This document shows positions 29,147 to 38,433 of a stretch of 64,000 nucleotides of DNA, in pieces. The notes below the pieces were generated by a model. That model worked only from the letters and a program-made list of their open reading frames with translations. It was not told the origin of the DNA and ran no database searches. Position 1 is the first letter of the stretch. Each line of letters begins with the position of its first letter. A program made the translations under genes and the position numbers. The stretch lies in NCBI GenBank assembly GCA_016712265.1, contig JADJRJ010000031.1:1-64000 (forward strand), read 5' to 3'. Origin of the DNA: Gemmatimonadota bacterium. GTDB taxonomy: Bacteria; Gemmatimonadota; Gemmatimonadetes; Gemmatimonadales; Gemmatimonadaceae.

Positions 29147-29857
29147 ATGACCATGAATGCGAACAACAAGCGCGCCTTTGATGGCTTCCGACCCTTGGTG
29201 GATTTTCTGGATCGACACCCCGTCGAATCGTCGTCGGCCGACGTGAAGGCCAACCGGGACGCGCTCGCCGCGGTGAGCACCCGCATGACCACGCTCGCGG
29301 AGCTGCGGGAGAGCACGCGCGGTGGCCGGCAGTCGCAGACCGCGTCGTACCAGGAGATGCGGCGCCGCCTCGAGGTGGAGTTTCTCACCCCGGTCCGTCG
29401 GCTGACGCGATCCATCGCCGGGACCGACGACACGTTGACGGCCATCCTGCGGGTGCGGCGAAAGCAGGACCACGTCGCCCAGGTGGCGGCGGCCCGGGCC
29501 GTCGCCGCGGCGGCACGCGAACAGGCGGCCGCCTTTACCAAGGCCGGGCTCCGGGCTGACTACGCGGAGCAGCTGACCGGGCTCCTCGACGCGCTCACGA
29601 CCCTGCATGAGGCACGCATTCGCCGCCTTGCCGAGTCGTCGGGAACCGTCGAGGCGCTCCGGGTGGAGGCACGCCGCGGGCGGTTCATCGTCGGCCTGTT
29701 GGACGGCGTGCTGAACCTGGTGCTGGAGCGCGACCTCGCGTTGCTGGCGGAGTGGAAGACGTTGCGCCGCCGCGTGGCGGTGCGGGTGCGGGAGTCGGTG
29801 GAGGAGGGAGGGGGTGACGGGCAGGGTGCGCCGGCGGGGCAGGCACGGGCGGCGTAG
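29147..29857 (+). CDS. Hypothetical helical protein
   Basis: 236 aa from ATG 29147, with GAGG 9 bases upstream; ATG 29153 is an alternative. Ala/Arg-rich and predicted almost wholly helical (AAARAVAAAAREQAAAF), with no signal peptide, membrane segment or known motif. It lies between the repeat R block and an IS3 remnant. A real gene by start site and codon usage; function unknown. Confidence 0.6.
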   Translation: MTMNANNKRAFDGFRPLVDFLDRHPVESSSADVKANRDALAAVSTRMTTLAELRESTRGGRQSQTASYQEMRRRLEVEFLTPVRRLTRSIAGTDDTLTAILRVRRKQDHVAQVAAARAVAAAAREQAAAFTKAGLRADYAEQLTGLLDALTTLHEARIRRLAESSGTVEALRVEARRGRFIVGLLDGVLNLVLERDLALLAEWKTLRRRVAVRVRESVEEGGGDGQGAPAGQARAA

Positions 29858-30023
29858 GGTGGGTTAGGAGGCCGGGCGCAGGGGTGGTCGGTGCGACGCC
29901 CCTGCGTTTCGGCGCTCTTCGCAGCACTGGCGCGCGGCCGCCGGGTGGCGAAACGTGCGTTCGCGTCTGCCGAGCCGGATGGGGGGAGCACCCTCTCCGC
30001 TCGACAGGGGATCCGGGCCTGGC

Positions 30024-30460
30024 GGACGTGCGGCCCAAGCGGCGGCGGAAGCGGGCGGCCGAGCCGCGCGTAATCTTGCCACCGGCGACGCACGGCAATG
30101 AGCGCTGGGGCATGGACTTCATTCACGACGAGTGCGTCAGCGGCCGCCGCTTCCGCTGCCTGACGATGGTGGACGAATGCACGCGCGAGTGCCCGCCGAC
30201 CTTGGTGGACACGTCCCTCCGTGCGGGGCGGGTGATCGAGACCCTTTACCACTTGGCGGCGGCGCGCGGGCTACCGCGGAGTCTGATCGTGGATCATGGG
30301 CCGGAGTTCGTGTCGATGGCGCTGGATCGCGGGGCCTATGGGCTCGGCGGGCACCTGCATTCCATTCAACCGGGAAAGCCGACCCAGAAGGCGTACATCG
30401 AGAGCTTTCACAGCCGGTTCCGGGACGAGTGTCTCTCGGCCCATTGGTTCGAATCCCTAT
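30024..30460 (+). mobile_element. Truncated IS3-family orfB remnant
   Basis: About 145 residues (RRRKRAAEPRVILPPATH, then ERWGMDFIHDECVSGRRFRC and SLIVDHGPEFVSMALD, ending HWFESL) are ~85-90% identical by eye to the transposase at 34739-35602. The element is cut at both ends. Asp, Asp and Glu of the integrase core remain, but the N-terminal part and the C-terminus are gone. It ends ~20 bases from the stop of the next gene. Confidence 0.85.
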
Positions 30461-30481
30461 CCCAAAAACGACGAAGCTACG

Positions 30482-31585
30482 TCAAGTTGATGGCGCAATG
30501 GGTTGAAGGTGGCGGTGACGCCAAATGTTCAGCACGAGGGGAAGCATCACAGCCAGGCACGCCTGGATGAATGCCGAGTAGACGACCCCTGCGCCGATGA
30601 GAAGTGTCTGCAGGAACGGATCGGCGACCACGCGCGACCAGAACGATGGACGATAGCAGGAGGTAGTGCCACTGCCGGTGCGCACGCGAAGAAGAGATCC
30701 AGGAGCTTCGAACACGACATGCATGCCAGGATCTCCACCGACTCGCAGTACGCCCCATCCCTCCTCCGAGAGCGATGGTTCGTCGCACCGACCGCCTTGG
30801 TGAAGGGAGCCAACGTCAGCCAGATGCAATCGAGCGTCGTCAGACTCGAACCGCGTATTGCTCAGCAGGTACCGTCCGAGAGACTGCACTGAGCCCTCGA
30901 GAAGCTGAGCGCGCTGTCCGACCGTGGGGAAGGCCCCGAGCGTCGATCTCGCGCGAAAGGGAATCACGCGTGCGCTGTCGCGCGACGAACGGATCCTAAC
31001 GAAGAGACGCTTATGCGCGATGAGTTGGCGCGCTCCCACTCCACGGAGCCGGGCGATGTCCACCTCATCGGTGTCCGCCAACACTTCGAGATCCAGCGGC
31101 CCTGTACCGGTCCGCGTCGCTACGACGCTGGATCGGCCGACGACGGTCAATGTTCCGCTGAACAAGAAGGTAGAGTCATCCATCATCACGCTATCGCCAT
31201 CCAGCGCAATAGGGATCGTTGTAGTTGCACCCGTTGTGTCATACTTGAAGCGCATCTCGATTCGCTCGGTCACGGCATCGACACGATACGAGGTGTCGCG
31301 ATTGATACGTACGAGCGCGAAGACGACAAGGATGGCGAAGCCAGTACCGAGCAGTGTAACGGCGACAACTCGGCGCAACGACCACCAGCTCATCTCGCGG
31401 TCTTCCGACGTCGCTACGTTGGGAGCGGTTGGCGTAACCGCGGGATCGGCCGTGGTCCCAGCTGCGCCGCGACTCGAGTCAATAGGTTCCTCCACCGGTG
31501 GCGAATCCGGGACTGGCGCCAAACCGCTGGCCAGTTGTGAGGGATCGCCCGGAGACGGCACTTGAACGCCGTCGCCAAGGCTCAT
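30482..31585 (-). CDS. Envelope protein with two TM segments (third gene of protease operon)
   Basis: 367 aa from ATG 31585, overlapping the previous gene by ATGA. The N-terminus (~85 aa) is Pro/Ser-rich and disordered. A first membrane helix (VVAVTLLGTGFAILVVFALV) at about residues 90-110 leads to a ~210 aa extracytoplasmic part, then a C-terminal helix (LLIGAGVVYSAFIQACLAVML). No known family. The IS3 remnant begins just past its stop, so the C-terminus may have been altered. Confidence 0.65.
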   Translation of the reverse strand: MSLGDGVQVPSPGDPSQLASGLAPVPDSPPVEEPIDSSRGAAGTTADPAVTPTAPNVATSEDREMSWWSLRRVVAVTLLGTGFAILVVFALVRINRDTSYRVDAVTERIEMRFKYDTTGATTTIPIALDGDSVMMDDSTFLFSGTLTVVGRSSVVATRTGTGPLDLEVLADTDEVDIARLRGVGARQLIAHKRLFVRIRSSRDSARVIPFRARSTLGAFPTVGQRAQLLEGSVQSLGRYLLSNTRFESDDARLHLADVGSLHQGGRCDEPSLSEEGWGVLRVGGDPGMHVVFEAPGSLLRVRTGSGTTSCYRPSFWSRVVADPFLQTLLIGAGVVYSAFIQACLAVMLPLVLNIWRHRHLQPIAPST

Positions 31586-32310
31586 CGAACCGTCACAGGA
31601 ATCGGCGCAGCGCGCGTGAAGCCCTGCAGTTGGACTATTTGGAGTTCGGTTGGCGCTGGAAATCGTTCCGGAATCACCGTGCACATGGTGTTGTACATCG
31701 TAGGCGCACGTACCGGCGCGTTTGTGCATGCGCTCTGTACGCCATCTGCGTCGTGCCGAAGCTTCAGGACTCTCGCACTCCCGTCCGGGACATTCGCGAC
31801 GAGCCATAGCGTACTCCACGCGCGCTCTGGTTCCCACGAGGTGCTCAGGAGCGCGATCTTCTGATCGGGCTCTCCCTCGCAGGATGCACTGCTCCACGCC
31901 AACACCGCCACTTCGGCTGCGCGTTGTTGTCGCAGAAAGTCGGCCTTCGAGGTCGGTAGTGGAAGTGTGTATGTGCCGGCTGCGACACCCGCGAGCGGAC
32001 GTCGAATCGACGCTTCGTACTCTCCGCTGGCGGATCGCAAGAGCACGCACAGGTACTGCTCGGTGCCTCTTGGGATGCGGAGCGTCAGGCGCGGCAGCAA
32101 AATGGTGCGTGTCGGATCGCCAAGCATGGCGCCGAGGATTGAAAGCCCAGCCACGGGGACGCGCCCGCGCAGAATCTCGTGAAACTGACGCGCTTCAACC
32201 GTGAGCACGGGCGCCGAGTCTTGCTGCGCCCGCAGTCCGTTGTCTGCCATCGGCGAAGCACTAATGCTAAGAGCGAGAAGAAGGCTCTCGCGAAGGCGAT
32301 TCGTGATCAT
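31582..32310 (-). CDS. Secreted protein of unknown function (second gene of protease operon)
   Basis: 242 aa from ATG 32310, with a signal-like start (LRESLLLALSISASPMA). Predicted mostly beta. Two Cys pairs (LCVLL/SCEGEP; SACTN/TMCTV) could form disulfides. It overlaps both neighbours by four bases (ATGA at 32307-32310 and 31582-31585), so the three genes are one translational unit. Confidence 0.7.
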   Translation of the reverse strand: MITNRLRESLLLALSISASPMADNGLRAQQDSAPVLTVEARQFHEILRGRVPVAGLSILGAMLGDPTRTILLPRLTLRIPRGTEQYLCVLLRSASGEYEASIRRPLAGVAAGTYTLPLPTSKADFLRQQRAAEVAVLAWSSASCEGEPDQKIALLSTSWEPERAWSTLWLVANVPDGSARVLKLRHDADGVQSACTNAPVRAPTMYNTMCTVIPERFPAPTELQIVQLQGFTRAAPIPVTVR

Positions 32311-34117
32311 GGTGTCTCCACGACGCGCACAGGGAGGCGAAGGAGAGGGCTGGACGTCCCATCCGCGTATACGATACGAGCAAAGACTCCGCGCGTGTCG
32401 GTGGGAAACGCGACCCGAATGAAGTCCGGCCTCACGACTTTGTTGGCAACGAGATCGAGGATGGAGTATTCGGTATCCACGACCGTATTCAGCGTGTCCG
32501 CCTTCGTTCCGAAGTGCACCTCACGAACAGCGGCCCAGGAGTAGGAATCGACGGGACCCGACCTGGCGATGTCGGCCCGGCACACTACGGCGGGACTTTG
32601 CACGTCCCACAGACCTTCGTCCGTCAAACTTGCGCGCAGAGCGTTTCGTCTCTCCTGATACGCTATTCGTTCGGGGCGAGGCATCGAATCGGGTGGATCA
32701 GGCATCGGCCACTTGGCTCGAATCCGCAAGCATTCGAGTCCTCCCATAGGACGCCGGGAGTGGTAGCGCTTTACCAGTGCGCTCGCGACGCGAACAACAG
32801 AATCCCGCGGTGGCAGGATGTATGTCGTGGTATCCGTCGTGCGCCCGTCAGGGAAGGAGAAGGCGGCCCGAACTCGCCGAGCTTCGGCAGGAACGCTCAC
32901 CCCTTCACGCGGCAAATCTTCGACGCTCAAATCGGAGACGAAATCGTCGTCGAATCCGAGATGGAGCAGCGCAGCATTTAGCGGCGGGTCAATTCGTACC
33001 GTGAACTGAGGCACATCCTTGTGTGCATTGCGTCCAAGCTCGTAGAAGGCGGGCGGCGGCGTTCGCGCTCCTCCGCGCCGTGACACGGCGGCGGGAGTCA
33101 GTCGAACGCCAACTGGTACGTCCAAGCTTGCGTCGATCTTCGACAAGGCGACGCCGTACACGACGCTGAGGGTCCCGTCGTCGAGGCGTACCCGCACGAA
33201 GAGCGAGTCCGCCCCGGCTCGCACAAAGTGCACATCGCGCGTTGGCTCATCGGCCGTGCCCATCGTTTCCCTATAGCGAGAGAAGTCTATGGTGCGATCG
33301 AGGTCGTCGCGCGACTCTCCGAAGGAGATGGCCCGTACCACGGCCGCTTGTTCGCCCACCGAAAACTGACAATGGTTCAAGCCGCAAACTGGCTCGATGC
33401 GATCCTGCCCCAACTTCACTTGCAATCGAAGCTGCGCGAGTCTTGCTGCGGCGCGATCGGCGTCTGCGGCGCGTTCGACGTCGAAGAATGACCGCACGAT
33501 GTCATCGGCGTAGGCGATGCGAAGCGCAATGCCGGCGCCGGTGCGCGTGTCGACGCTGTCCAGGATTGCCATAGGTGTGCCGCCCGCTGAGACGAGGCTG
33601 CCACTCATGCCGGTAGTCAGCGGACGATCCGATTGCAGAGGGCGGATGCGCATCAGTCGCGCGTCACGCGAGTCAATCCGTGCGGCAAGCTGGAGGAGGG
33701 CTCCGTCGCTAGTCCGGTGATGGACGGTCACTTCGGTGATCGCCGGATCTGTGAGCGTCGCGAGAAGCGGAGCGATTTCCCACGGGCGCCCACACTCGAA
33801 TCTTGTGGTGCCGGGCAACCTGAGCACCGCGAGGTCGCTGTTCGTGGCTAGTTCAATAGATGCGGGAGAGGATAGTCCGTCGGCGTTGGTCAGCACGAGC
33901 GACGCGCGCATGGGCTCGACAACGTGCAAGGGCGCAAGCGCAAAACAGTCATCGCCTCGCGGTCGCAGGATCGCGTTGCCGCGCGCAGATCCGTTGCGGA
34001 GGTGGACAAGAGTCGGGAGCTGCGCTGGAAGCGCGGTCGACGCTCGAGCGCCGTCACGAGAGCGACCGCGTGCGCAACAACGGCTCGCGTGTGCGGGAAG
34101 CGAGAGAGTTGGGACAT
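32307..34117 (-). CDS. Secreted trypsin-like serine peptidase-like protein (possible frameshift near 34040)
   Basis: The open frame from ~34180 to 32307 encodes a trypsin-like N-terminal domain. NGSARGNAIL then DDCFALAPLHVV carries the candidate His, NSDLAVLRLP the Asp and TGMSGSLVSAGG the Ser. After it come ~350 residues of unknown, mostly beta sequence. The frame has no ATG/GTG upstream of the His region. A signal-peptide-like start (MSQLSRFPHTRAVVAHAVAL, ATG 34117) is in the adjacent frame, so one indel near 34040 is likely. A TTG at 33929 would remove the His and is unlikely to be the true start. First gene of a three-gene coupled operon. Confidence 0.6.
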
Positions 34118-34343
34118 ACAGGCGCGCTGCCGCGGGGTTGGCACCGAGGGGGATCCGGTAAGGGCGTACGGACTTTGGCCGTCAGAAATCTGCAGCTGCG
34201 AGTGAGCCACCGCGACCGGCGCAGTGGTCAGCTATCTGCGAAACGGATCTAGGTGTAGATGATGAAGAGGTTGCTCACTGAACCGTAGCGGAGCAAGCTG
34301 GGGTTGTCGAGACACTCAACCGGCAACGGCCAGAGGACTCAGC

Positions 34344-34735
34344 GAACGTTCACAAGAATGCGCGGTTAACGCCCGCGGGACGAGGCCGCGCGGCGGCCCG
34401 GGTCGCCGCCGGGGAGCGGGCGACCGTCGCGGCCAAGGGCTTGTGGCGTGTCCGTCCGGACGATCTGGAAGTGGGTGCACCGCGTCCGGACCACGGCGAC
34501 GACGCGGGACCGCTCGTCGCGCCCGCATCGGCTGGCCCGCCAGCTGCCGCGCCGCCGCCGACGGCAGATCCTGTGCGCGCGCCACAAGCGCTGGAGCTCG
34601 CTCCACATCGCGCAGCACTATCGGCTCGCGGTGCCCACCGTCGTGAGCTTCCTCCGGCGGCATGGCCTCAATCGGCTGGCCCGCCTGAGCCGCCACGGCC
34701 GATCTGGTCTCCACCCCATATCGGGGCCGGTCTCA
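34344..34735 (+). mobile_element. IS481-like transposase N-terminal fragment
   Basis: Pieces in two frames read HKNARLTPAGRG, then VSVRTIWKWVHRVRT, RDRSSRPHRLARQL and SFLRRHGLNRLARLSRHG, the N-terminal HTH and linker of IS481-type transposases. It is cut at its 3' side by the IS3 element starting at ~34736. The DDE core is absent. Confidence 0.7.
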
Positions 34736-34738
34736 AGG

Positions 34739-35602
34739 TTAGGCCGAGAGTCGGGTGGGTGATGCGCCGTGCTGTTCCTCGTCGTGGAGCTGCTTAGCTC
34801 GCTCGGTGGGGGTGAGACCTCCCAGGCTGGTGTGGGGCCGGGCGTCGTTGTAGTCCTGCCGCCACCGCTCGATCAAGAAGCGGGCATCGAGCAGGGATTC
34901 GAACCAGTGGGCCGAGAGACACTCGTCCCGGAACCGGCTGTGGAAGCTCTCGATGTACGCGTTCTGGGTCGGCTTGCCGGGTTGGATGAAATGCAGGTGC
35001 ACGCCGTGTCGATAGGCCCAGAGATCCAGCGCCAGCGAGACGAATTCCGGTCCATGATCCACGATCAGACTCCGCGGCAGCCCGCGCGCCGCCGCCAGGT
35101 GGTCCAGGGTCTCGATCACCCGCCCGGCACGGAGGGACGTGTCCACCATGATCGTCGGGCGCTCGCGCGTGCATTCATCCACCATCGTCAGGCAGCGAAA
35201 GCGCCGGCCGCTGACGCACTCGTCGTGAATGAAGTCCATCCCCCAGCGCTCATTGCGGCGCGTCGCCGGGGGCATGACGACGCGCGGCTCGGCCGCCCGC
35301 TTCCGCCGCCGCTCGGGCCGCACGTGCAGCTGCGCGGCTTTGTAGAGGCGGTGGACCCGCTTGTGGTTCACCACGAGCCCCTCGCGGCGCAGCAGCAGGT
35401 ACAACCGCTCGTAGCCAAAGCGCGGACGCTCGGTCGCCAGCGCGATCAGGCGGGCGACGATCGGGGCATCGCGTTGGGGCCGCTCGAGCACCGCCTGCCA
35501 TCGCGAGCGGGTCAGCCCGACCAGCCGACACGCGCGCCGGGCACTGAAGCCGTGGGCGGCCCGGAGATGGGTGACGACCTGCCGCCGTTGTGTGGTCGTC
35601 AC
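34739..35602 (-). CDS. IS3-family transposase OrfB (DDE integrase)
   Basis: 287 aa from GTG 35602, overlapping the orfA TGA by four bases. An HTH_21-like region (FGYERLYLLLRREGLVVNHK) is followed by the rve core: MDFIHDEC (D), SLIVDHGPEF (D) and the Glu in FRDECLSAHWFES, then RWRQDYNDARPHTSLGGLTP. All catalytic residues are present. Confidence 0.95.
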   Translation of the reverse strand: MTTTQRRQVVTHLRAAHGFSARRACRLVGLTRSRWQAVLERPQRDAPIVARLIALATERPRFGYERLYLLLRREGLVVNHKRVHRLYKAAQLHVRPERRRKRAAEPRVVMPPATRRNERWGMDFIHDECVSGRRFRCLTMVDECTRERPTIMVDTSLRAGRVIETLDHLAAARGLPRSLIVDHGPEFVSLALDLWAYRHGVHLHFIQPGKPTQNAYIESFHSRFRDECLSAHWFESLLDARFLIERWRQDYNDARPHTSLGGLTPTERAKQLHDEEQHGASPTRLSA

Positions 35603-35865
35603 CAGCGTCGCCCCGCCACGTCTTTCAGGGCGACAATGTCCATCGCCTGGTCGGCGACGATGCGTTTGAGGCGCCGGTTCTCCTCCTCGAGCTGCCGGAG
35701 GCGTTTCGCCTCATCGGTCCGCATCCCGCCGTACACGCGTTTCCAGCGGTACAACGTCGTCTCCGTGATGCCGTGCTTTAGCGCCACATGGCGCCCCGGG
35801 CTGCCCGCCGCGACCTCCTGCAGGATCGCGACGATCTGCTCGGCGGTGAATCGGGACTTCTTCAT
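35599..35865 (-). CDS. IS3-family transposase OrfA
   Basis: 88 aa from ATG 35865 (MKKSRFTAEQIVAILQEV). An HTH_Tnp_1 helix-turn-helix and a C-terminal leucine-zipper region (LRQLEEENRRLKRIVADQ). It binds the terminal repeats together with OrfB. Confidence 0.95.
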   Translation of the reverse strand: MKKSRFTAEQIVAILQEVAAGSPGRHVALKHGITETTLYRWKRVYGGMRTDEAKRLRQLEEENRRLKRIVADQAMDIVALKDVAGRRW

Positions 35866-35985
35866 GGGTCCTCGCCGCCGTCTGGCGGATCAGGACTCTC
35901 AACCTATCCCTGGCCCCGCTGGCGGGGAGGACGCCAGAACAGAGTCGGTCGAGGCCGGGCATGCGCTCGGAACCTGGCAAAAAGC

Positions 35986-36015
35986 GAAGCCGCCGCACCG
36001 AGGTGCGACGGCTTC
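35986..36015. terminator. Strong hairpin (14 bp arms)
   Basis: GAAGCCGCCGCACC and GGTGCGACGGCTTC can pair over 13 of 14 positions with a 2-base loop. No T-run follows. It is just outside the IS3 element and may be a factor-independent terminator-like or IS-blocking structure. Confidence 0.4.
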
Positions 36016-36280
36016 AACGCCACGCGCTTGCGCGCAGACGGCCTTGGACGGCACCTGATGATACCCGTCCGATGGGCCAAGGGCAACAATCTACTATCGC
36101 CCCCCCCTCACACCATGCTGGGGGGAGTCTGTCACCATTGTGGCCCCGCCCCGCCCGCCCGGTAGCGGTGAAGAAGAGTCAGGATGCGAGAGAAAGCCAA
36201 GGTCAGCCAGTTACGACGGAGAGCCAGTGCCCCCCGCGCAAGGTGTTGAAGTACGCCTTCATCCCGTGTTCATTCCTCCC

Positions 36281-36373
36281 CGGAGGGTAGCCACGCGCTG
36301 GTGCGCAGACAGTCCTTGGACGGCTGTGGGGGCCTCGTGAGGGGCCTGGGTTCGATTCCCCTGTCCTCCGCCA
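36281..36373 (+). tRNA. tRNA-like sequence or tRNA 3' fragment (possible attachment site)
   Basis: The 3' end GGGTTCGATTCCC, then TGTCCTCCGCCA is a textbook T-arm and acceptor with encoded CCA. CGGAGGG at 36281 pairs with the acceptor strand. A 6 bp stem encloses the loop CTTGGAC (anticodon position TGG), and there is a long G-rich variable-like arm. The D-arm does not fold canonically, and the stretch GCCACGCGCT to TTGGACGGC recurs at 36021-36056, so only the 3' half may be genuine (class II, Ser- or Sec-like). The wHTH and CBASS genes start right after it. Confidence 0.4.
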
Positions 36374-36394
36374 ACCATCGTCAAAGGAGGGAAG

Positions 36395-36889
36395 GTGAAG
36401 CTGCAACTTATCGAAGCACCGCCCGACAATGTGGACACGGAGCCTGCGCCAGCAACCGCAACGAAGCGAAGCGACGTTCAGACGCGCTGGGGGGGGAGTC
36501 CAGCGATGCTTGCGCGGGGTTTCGTCGGCGTGCCCGTCGTCTTCCTTGAGGGTATGGCCCAATTGAAGCCGCACTCTCTCACGCCGGCCGAGGCGCTGTT
36601 CGTTATCTGCGTCATGGCGCATAAGTGGGATGAGCGGCCCCCGTTCCCCAGCTACAAGCGCATCGCCTCGTGGATGGGAAAGACGGAGAGCTACGTGCGG
36701 AAGGTTGCGAAAGATTTGGAGACAAAGGGTATGCTCAGGCGTATTGCCCGCATTGGGAGGAGTAATGCCTTTGACTTAGAGGGTCTCTTCGCGAAGTTGA
36801 CTCCAGCCACTGCGCCGTCCAGGCAGTCCACGCGAGCATCGACGGTGACCAGTCCGCGCACAAAAACCAGAAAACGCAATGCCGCCTGA
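36395..36889 (+). CDS. Winged-helix DNA-binding protein (phage/plasmid-like)
   Basis: 164 aa. GTG 36395 has a perfect AAAGGAGG site 5 bases upstream. The middle (LTPAEALFVICVMAHKWDER, then PSYKRIASWMGKTESYVRKV) is the winged helix found in replication-initiator or phage regulatory proteins; the tail is basic (PRTKTRKRNAA). It begins 22 bases after the tRNA-like end and could be the regulator of the mini-island that holds the CBASS genes. Confidence 0.65.
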   Translation: MKLQLIEAPPDNVDTEPAPATATKRSDVQTRWGGSPAMLARGFVGVPVVFLEGMAQLKPHSLTPAEALFVICVMAHKWDERPPFPSYKRIASWMGKTESYVRKVAKDLETKGMLRRIARIGRSNAFDLEGLFAKLTPATAPSRQSTRASTVTSPRTKTRKRNAA

Positions 36890-37419
36890 CAGCCGGCTGA
36901 ATGCGACAGCCGATTGGTATTGACCGACCCGTCCCCGGACTTGAGCGAGTGTCAAAGGCTGGTCCGCGGCGCGTCGGCTCGATGCCTTCGGCTGCGGTTG
37001 AGCCGCGGTCGTTGGGTAGCAAACAAGCAGGCACGCCGAGAAATGAGGTTTCTCGCCATGCCTCGCCACGCGATTCCTCGTCGCCCAAATCAGACGATGC
37101 GTGGAACACGAGGGCATTCATCTTGGGCGCCACGCTCGCCGATCCAGTGAGCGCTGCGCAGAGACTGAGGGCCTTCTTCGCCGTCGGGTGGGACCGGAGG
37201 CGAAGAGGTGCTCGATCTGGCGATACGGCGACCGGAGCTGGGGCAGCTCATGACGGGTGACGATCGAAGAATACACTTTACCCAGCGTTGGCAAACTCGA
37301 CATAGCGGCAGCCGGGCAACCACGCTGTCCGTTGAGGGCACGGCAGTCACGGCCGCGCCCAGCCGTGAGGTCTCACCGCACGTCGACCTCGTGGCGGTCG
37401 GCGGGAGCAAGATTGACCG
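36890..37419. other. Gap between wHTH gene and CBASS operon
   Basis: 530 bases. Frames over 60 codons exist (for instance MTIEEYTLPSVGKL at 37257) but none has a ribosome-binding site plus recognisable content. Presumed to contain the CBASS promoter and a possible gene relic. Confidence 0.5.
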
Positions 37420-38433
37420 GTGCTTTCGACGAACTGCCTGAAGACTGAGCGTGAGAAGCCCACGCGGTTCCAGGTTTTGAGTCTCGACGGTGGCGGCATC
37501 CGCGGTGTGTTCAGTGCCGCGATGCTCGCCGCCTTCGAGGAGGACTTCGCGCCGCTAAAGGTCATCGACTGCTTCGATCTGATCGCGGGCACGTCGACTG
37601 GCGGTATTCTCGCGCTTGGGCTAGGGTTGGGATACACGCCTCGTGAGATGGTCGAGTTCTACGTAGAACTCGGCCCCGAAATCTTTGCCAACCGCGCCGG
37701 GTGGCGAGATAAGATGCACTGGGTCGCCGTGAAGTATCCGCCGGCGCGGCTCGCAGTCGCGCTGAAGAAGAAGTTCGGTGAACGCGTATTCGGCGAGAGC
37801 TTGAAGCGCCTCGTGATCCCGGCGTTCAACATCGGGAGCAACGACGTCTACGTCTTCAGGACCGCCCACCTGGAGCGCCTACGTCGAGACCACCGGTTGC
37901 CAGCCTGGCACGTTGCGATGGCGACTGCCGCCGCTCCGACCTACTTCCCGGCCCACCAGCTTCCGGGCAAGGAGCGGCTGATTGATGGAGGCGTTTGGGC
38001 CAACAACCCTGCCATGGTCGCCATCGCTGAAGTCGTTGGCGAGCCGCATTTGGCCGTGCCCCTAGAGAGGGTACACATGCTAAGCCTAGGGACGATTAGG
38101 GCGTTCCACGATCCTCGTGAGAAACTCGACGGCGCCGGAAGGCTTGGCTGGGCCCGTGCGGCGACGGACGTGATCCTCGATGCGACCTCCATCGGTGTCT
38201 CCAATCAGGCTGGCGCACTGCTTGGCGACCGATTCGTTCGGGTGAACACCCGACAGGCAGCGGCCGCGGTCACGCTGGACAACGTCACATCGGTCGATGC
38301 AATGCTCGCCGCGGCCCGGCATGAGAGCCGTAATATGGCGCCGGCGGTCGCCAAAGCGTTCTTCAAGCATCGCGCGGCAGTCTTCACGCCGTGCCACCCT
38401 CCAGTGCCTGCCACCATGGAGGGCTCAGCGTGA
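37420..38433 (+). CDS. capV: Patatin-like phospholipase, CBASS effector (CapV-like)
   Basis: 337 aa from GTG 37420. The oxyanion motif is DGGGIRG (residues 23-29), the nucleophile is Ser59 in GTSTGG, and the dyad Asp189 lies in DGGVWANNP, all intact patatin features. In CapV, cyclic nucleotide binding activates degradation of inner-membrane phospholipids, killing infected cells. The stop overlaps the GTG of the CD-NTase gene (GTGA), the usual CBASS effector-synthase coupling. Confidence 0.9.
   Translation: MLSTNCLKTEREKPTRFQVLSLDGGGIRGVFSAAMLAAFEEDFAPLKVIDCFDLIAGTSTGGILALGLGLGYTPREMVEFYVELGPEIFANRAGWRDKMHWVAVKYPPARLAVALKKKFGERVFGESLKRLVIPAFNIGSNDVYVFRTAHLERLRRDHRLPAWHVAMATAAAPTYFPAHQLPGKERLIDGGVWANNPAMVAIAEVVGEPHLAVPLERVHMLSLGTIRAFHDPREKLDGAGRLGWARAATDVILDATSIGVSNQAGALLGDRFVRVNTRQAAAAVTLDNVTSVDAMLAAARHESRNMAPAVAKAFFKHRAAVFTPCHPPVPATMEGSA

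Larger units (their letters stand above)
34736..35925 (-). mobile_element. Complete IS3-family element
   Basis: Two overlapping frames (orfA 35599-35865, orfB 34739-35602) lie between imperfect terminal inverted repeats. The left end near 34740 reads TAGGCCGAGAGTC and the right end, complemented, reads TAGGTTGAGAGTC (11/13). It is inserted in an IS481-like relic. The orfB stop lies inside the left terminal repeat. Apparently intact. Confidence 0.8.

Noticed and set aside
28397..29608. 403-codon minus-strand frame across repeat R copies
   Set aside because: It crosses non-coding repeats and runs antisense through the hypothetical gene at 29147.
30482..32050. 522-codon reading of the third operon gene
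   Set aside because: The first ~155 codons run antisense-like through the upstream gene in another frame; the ATGA-coupled start at 31585 is far better.
36281..36373. Complete tRNA-Pro(UGG) gene
   Set aside because: The acceptor and anticodon stems fit, but the D-arm does not fold and the variable arm is too long for Pro; kept only as tRNA-like.
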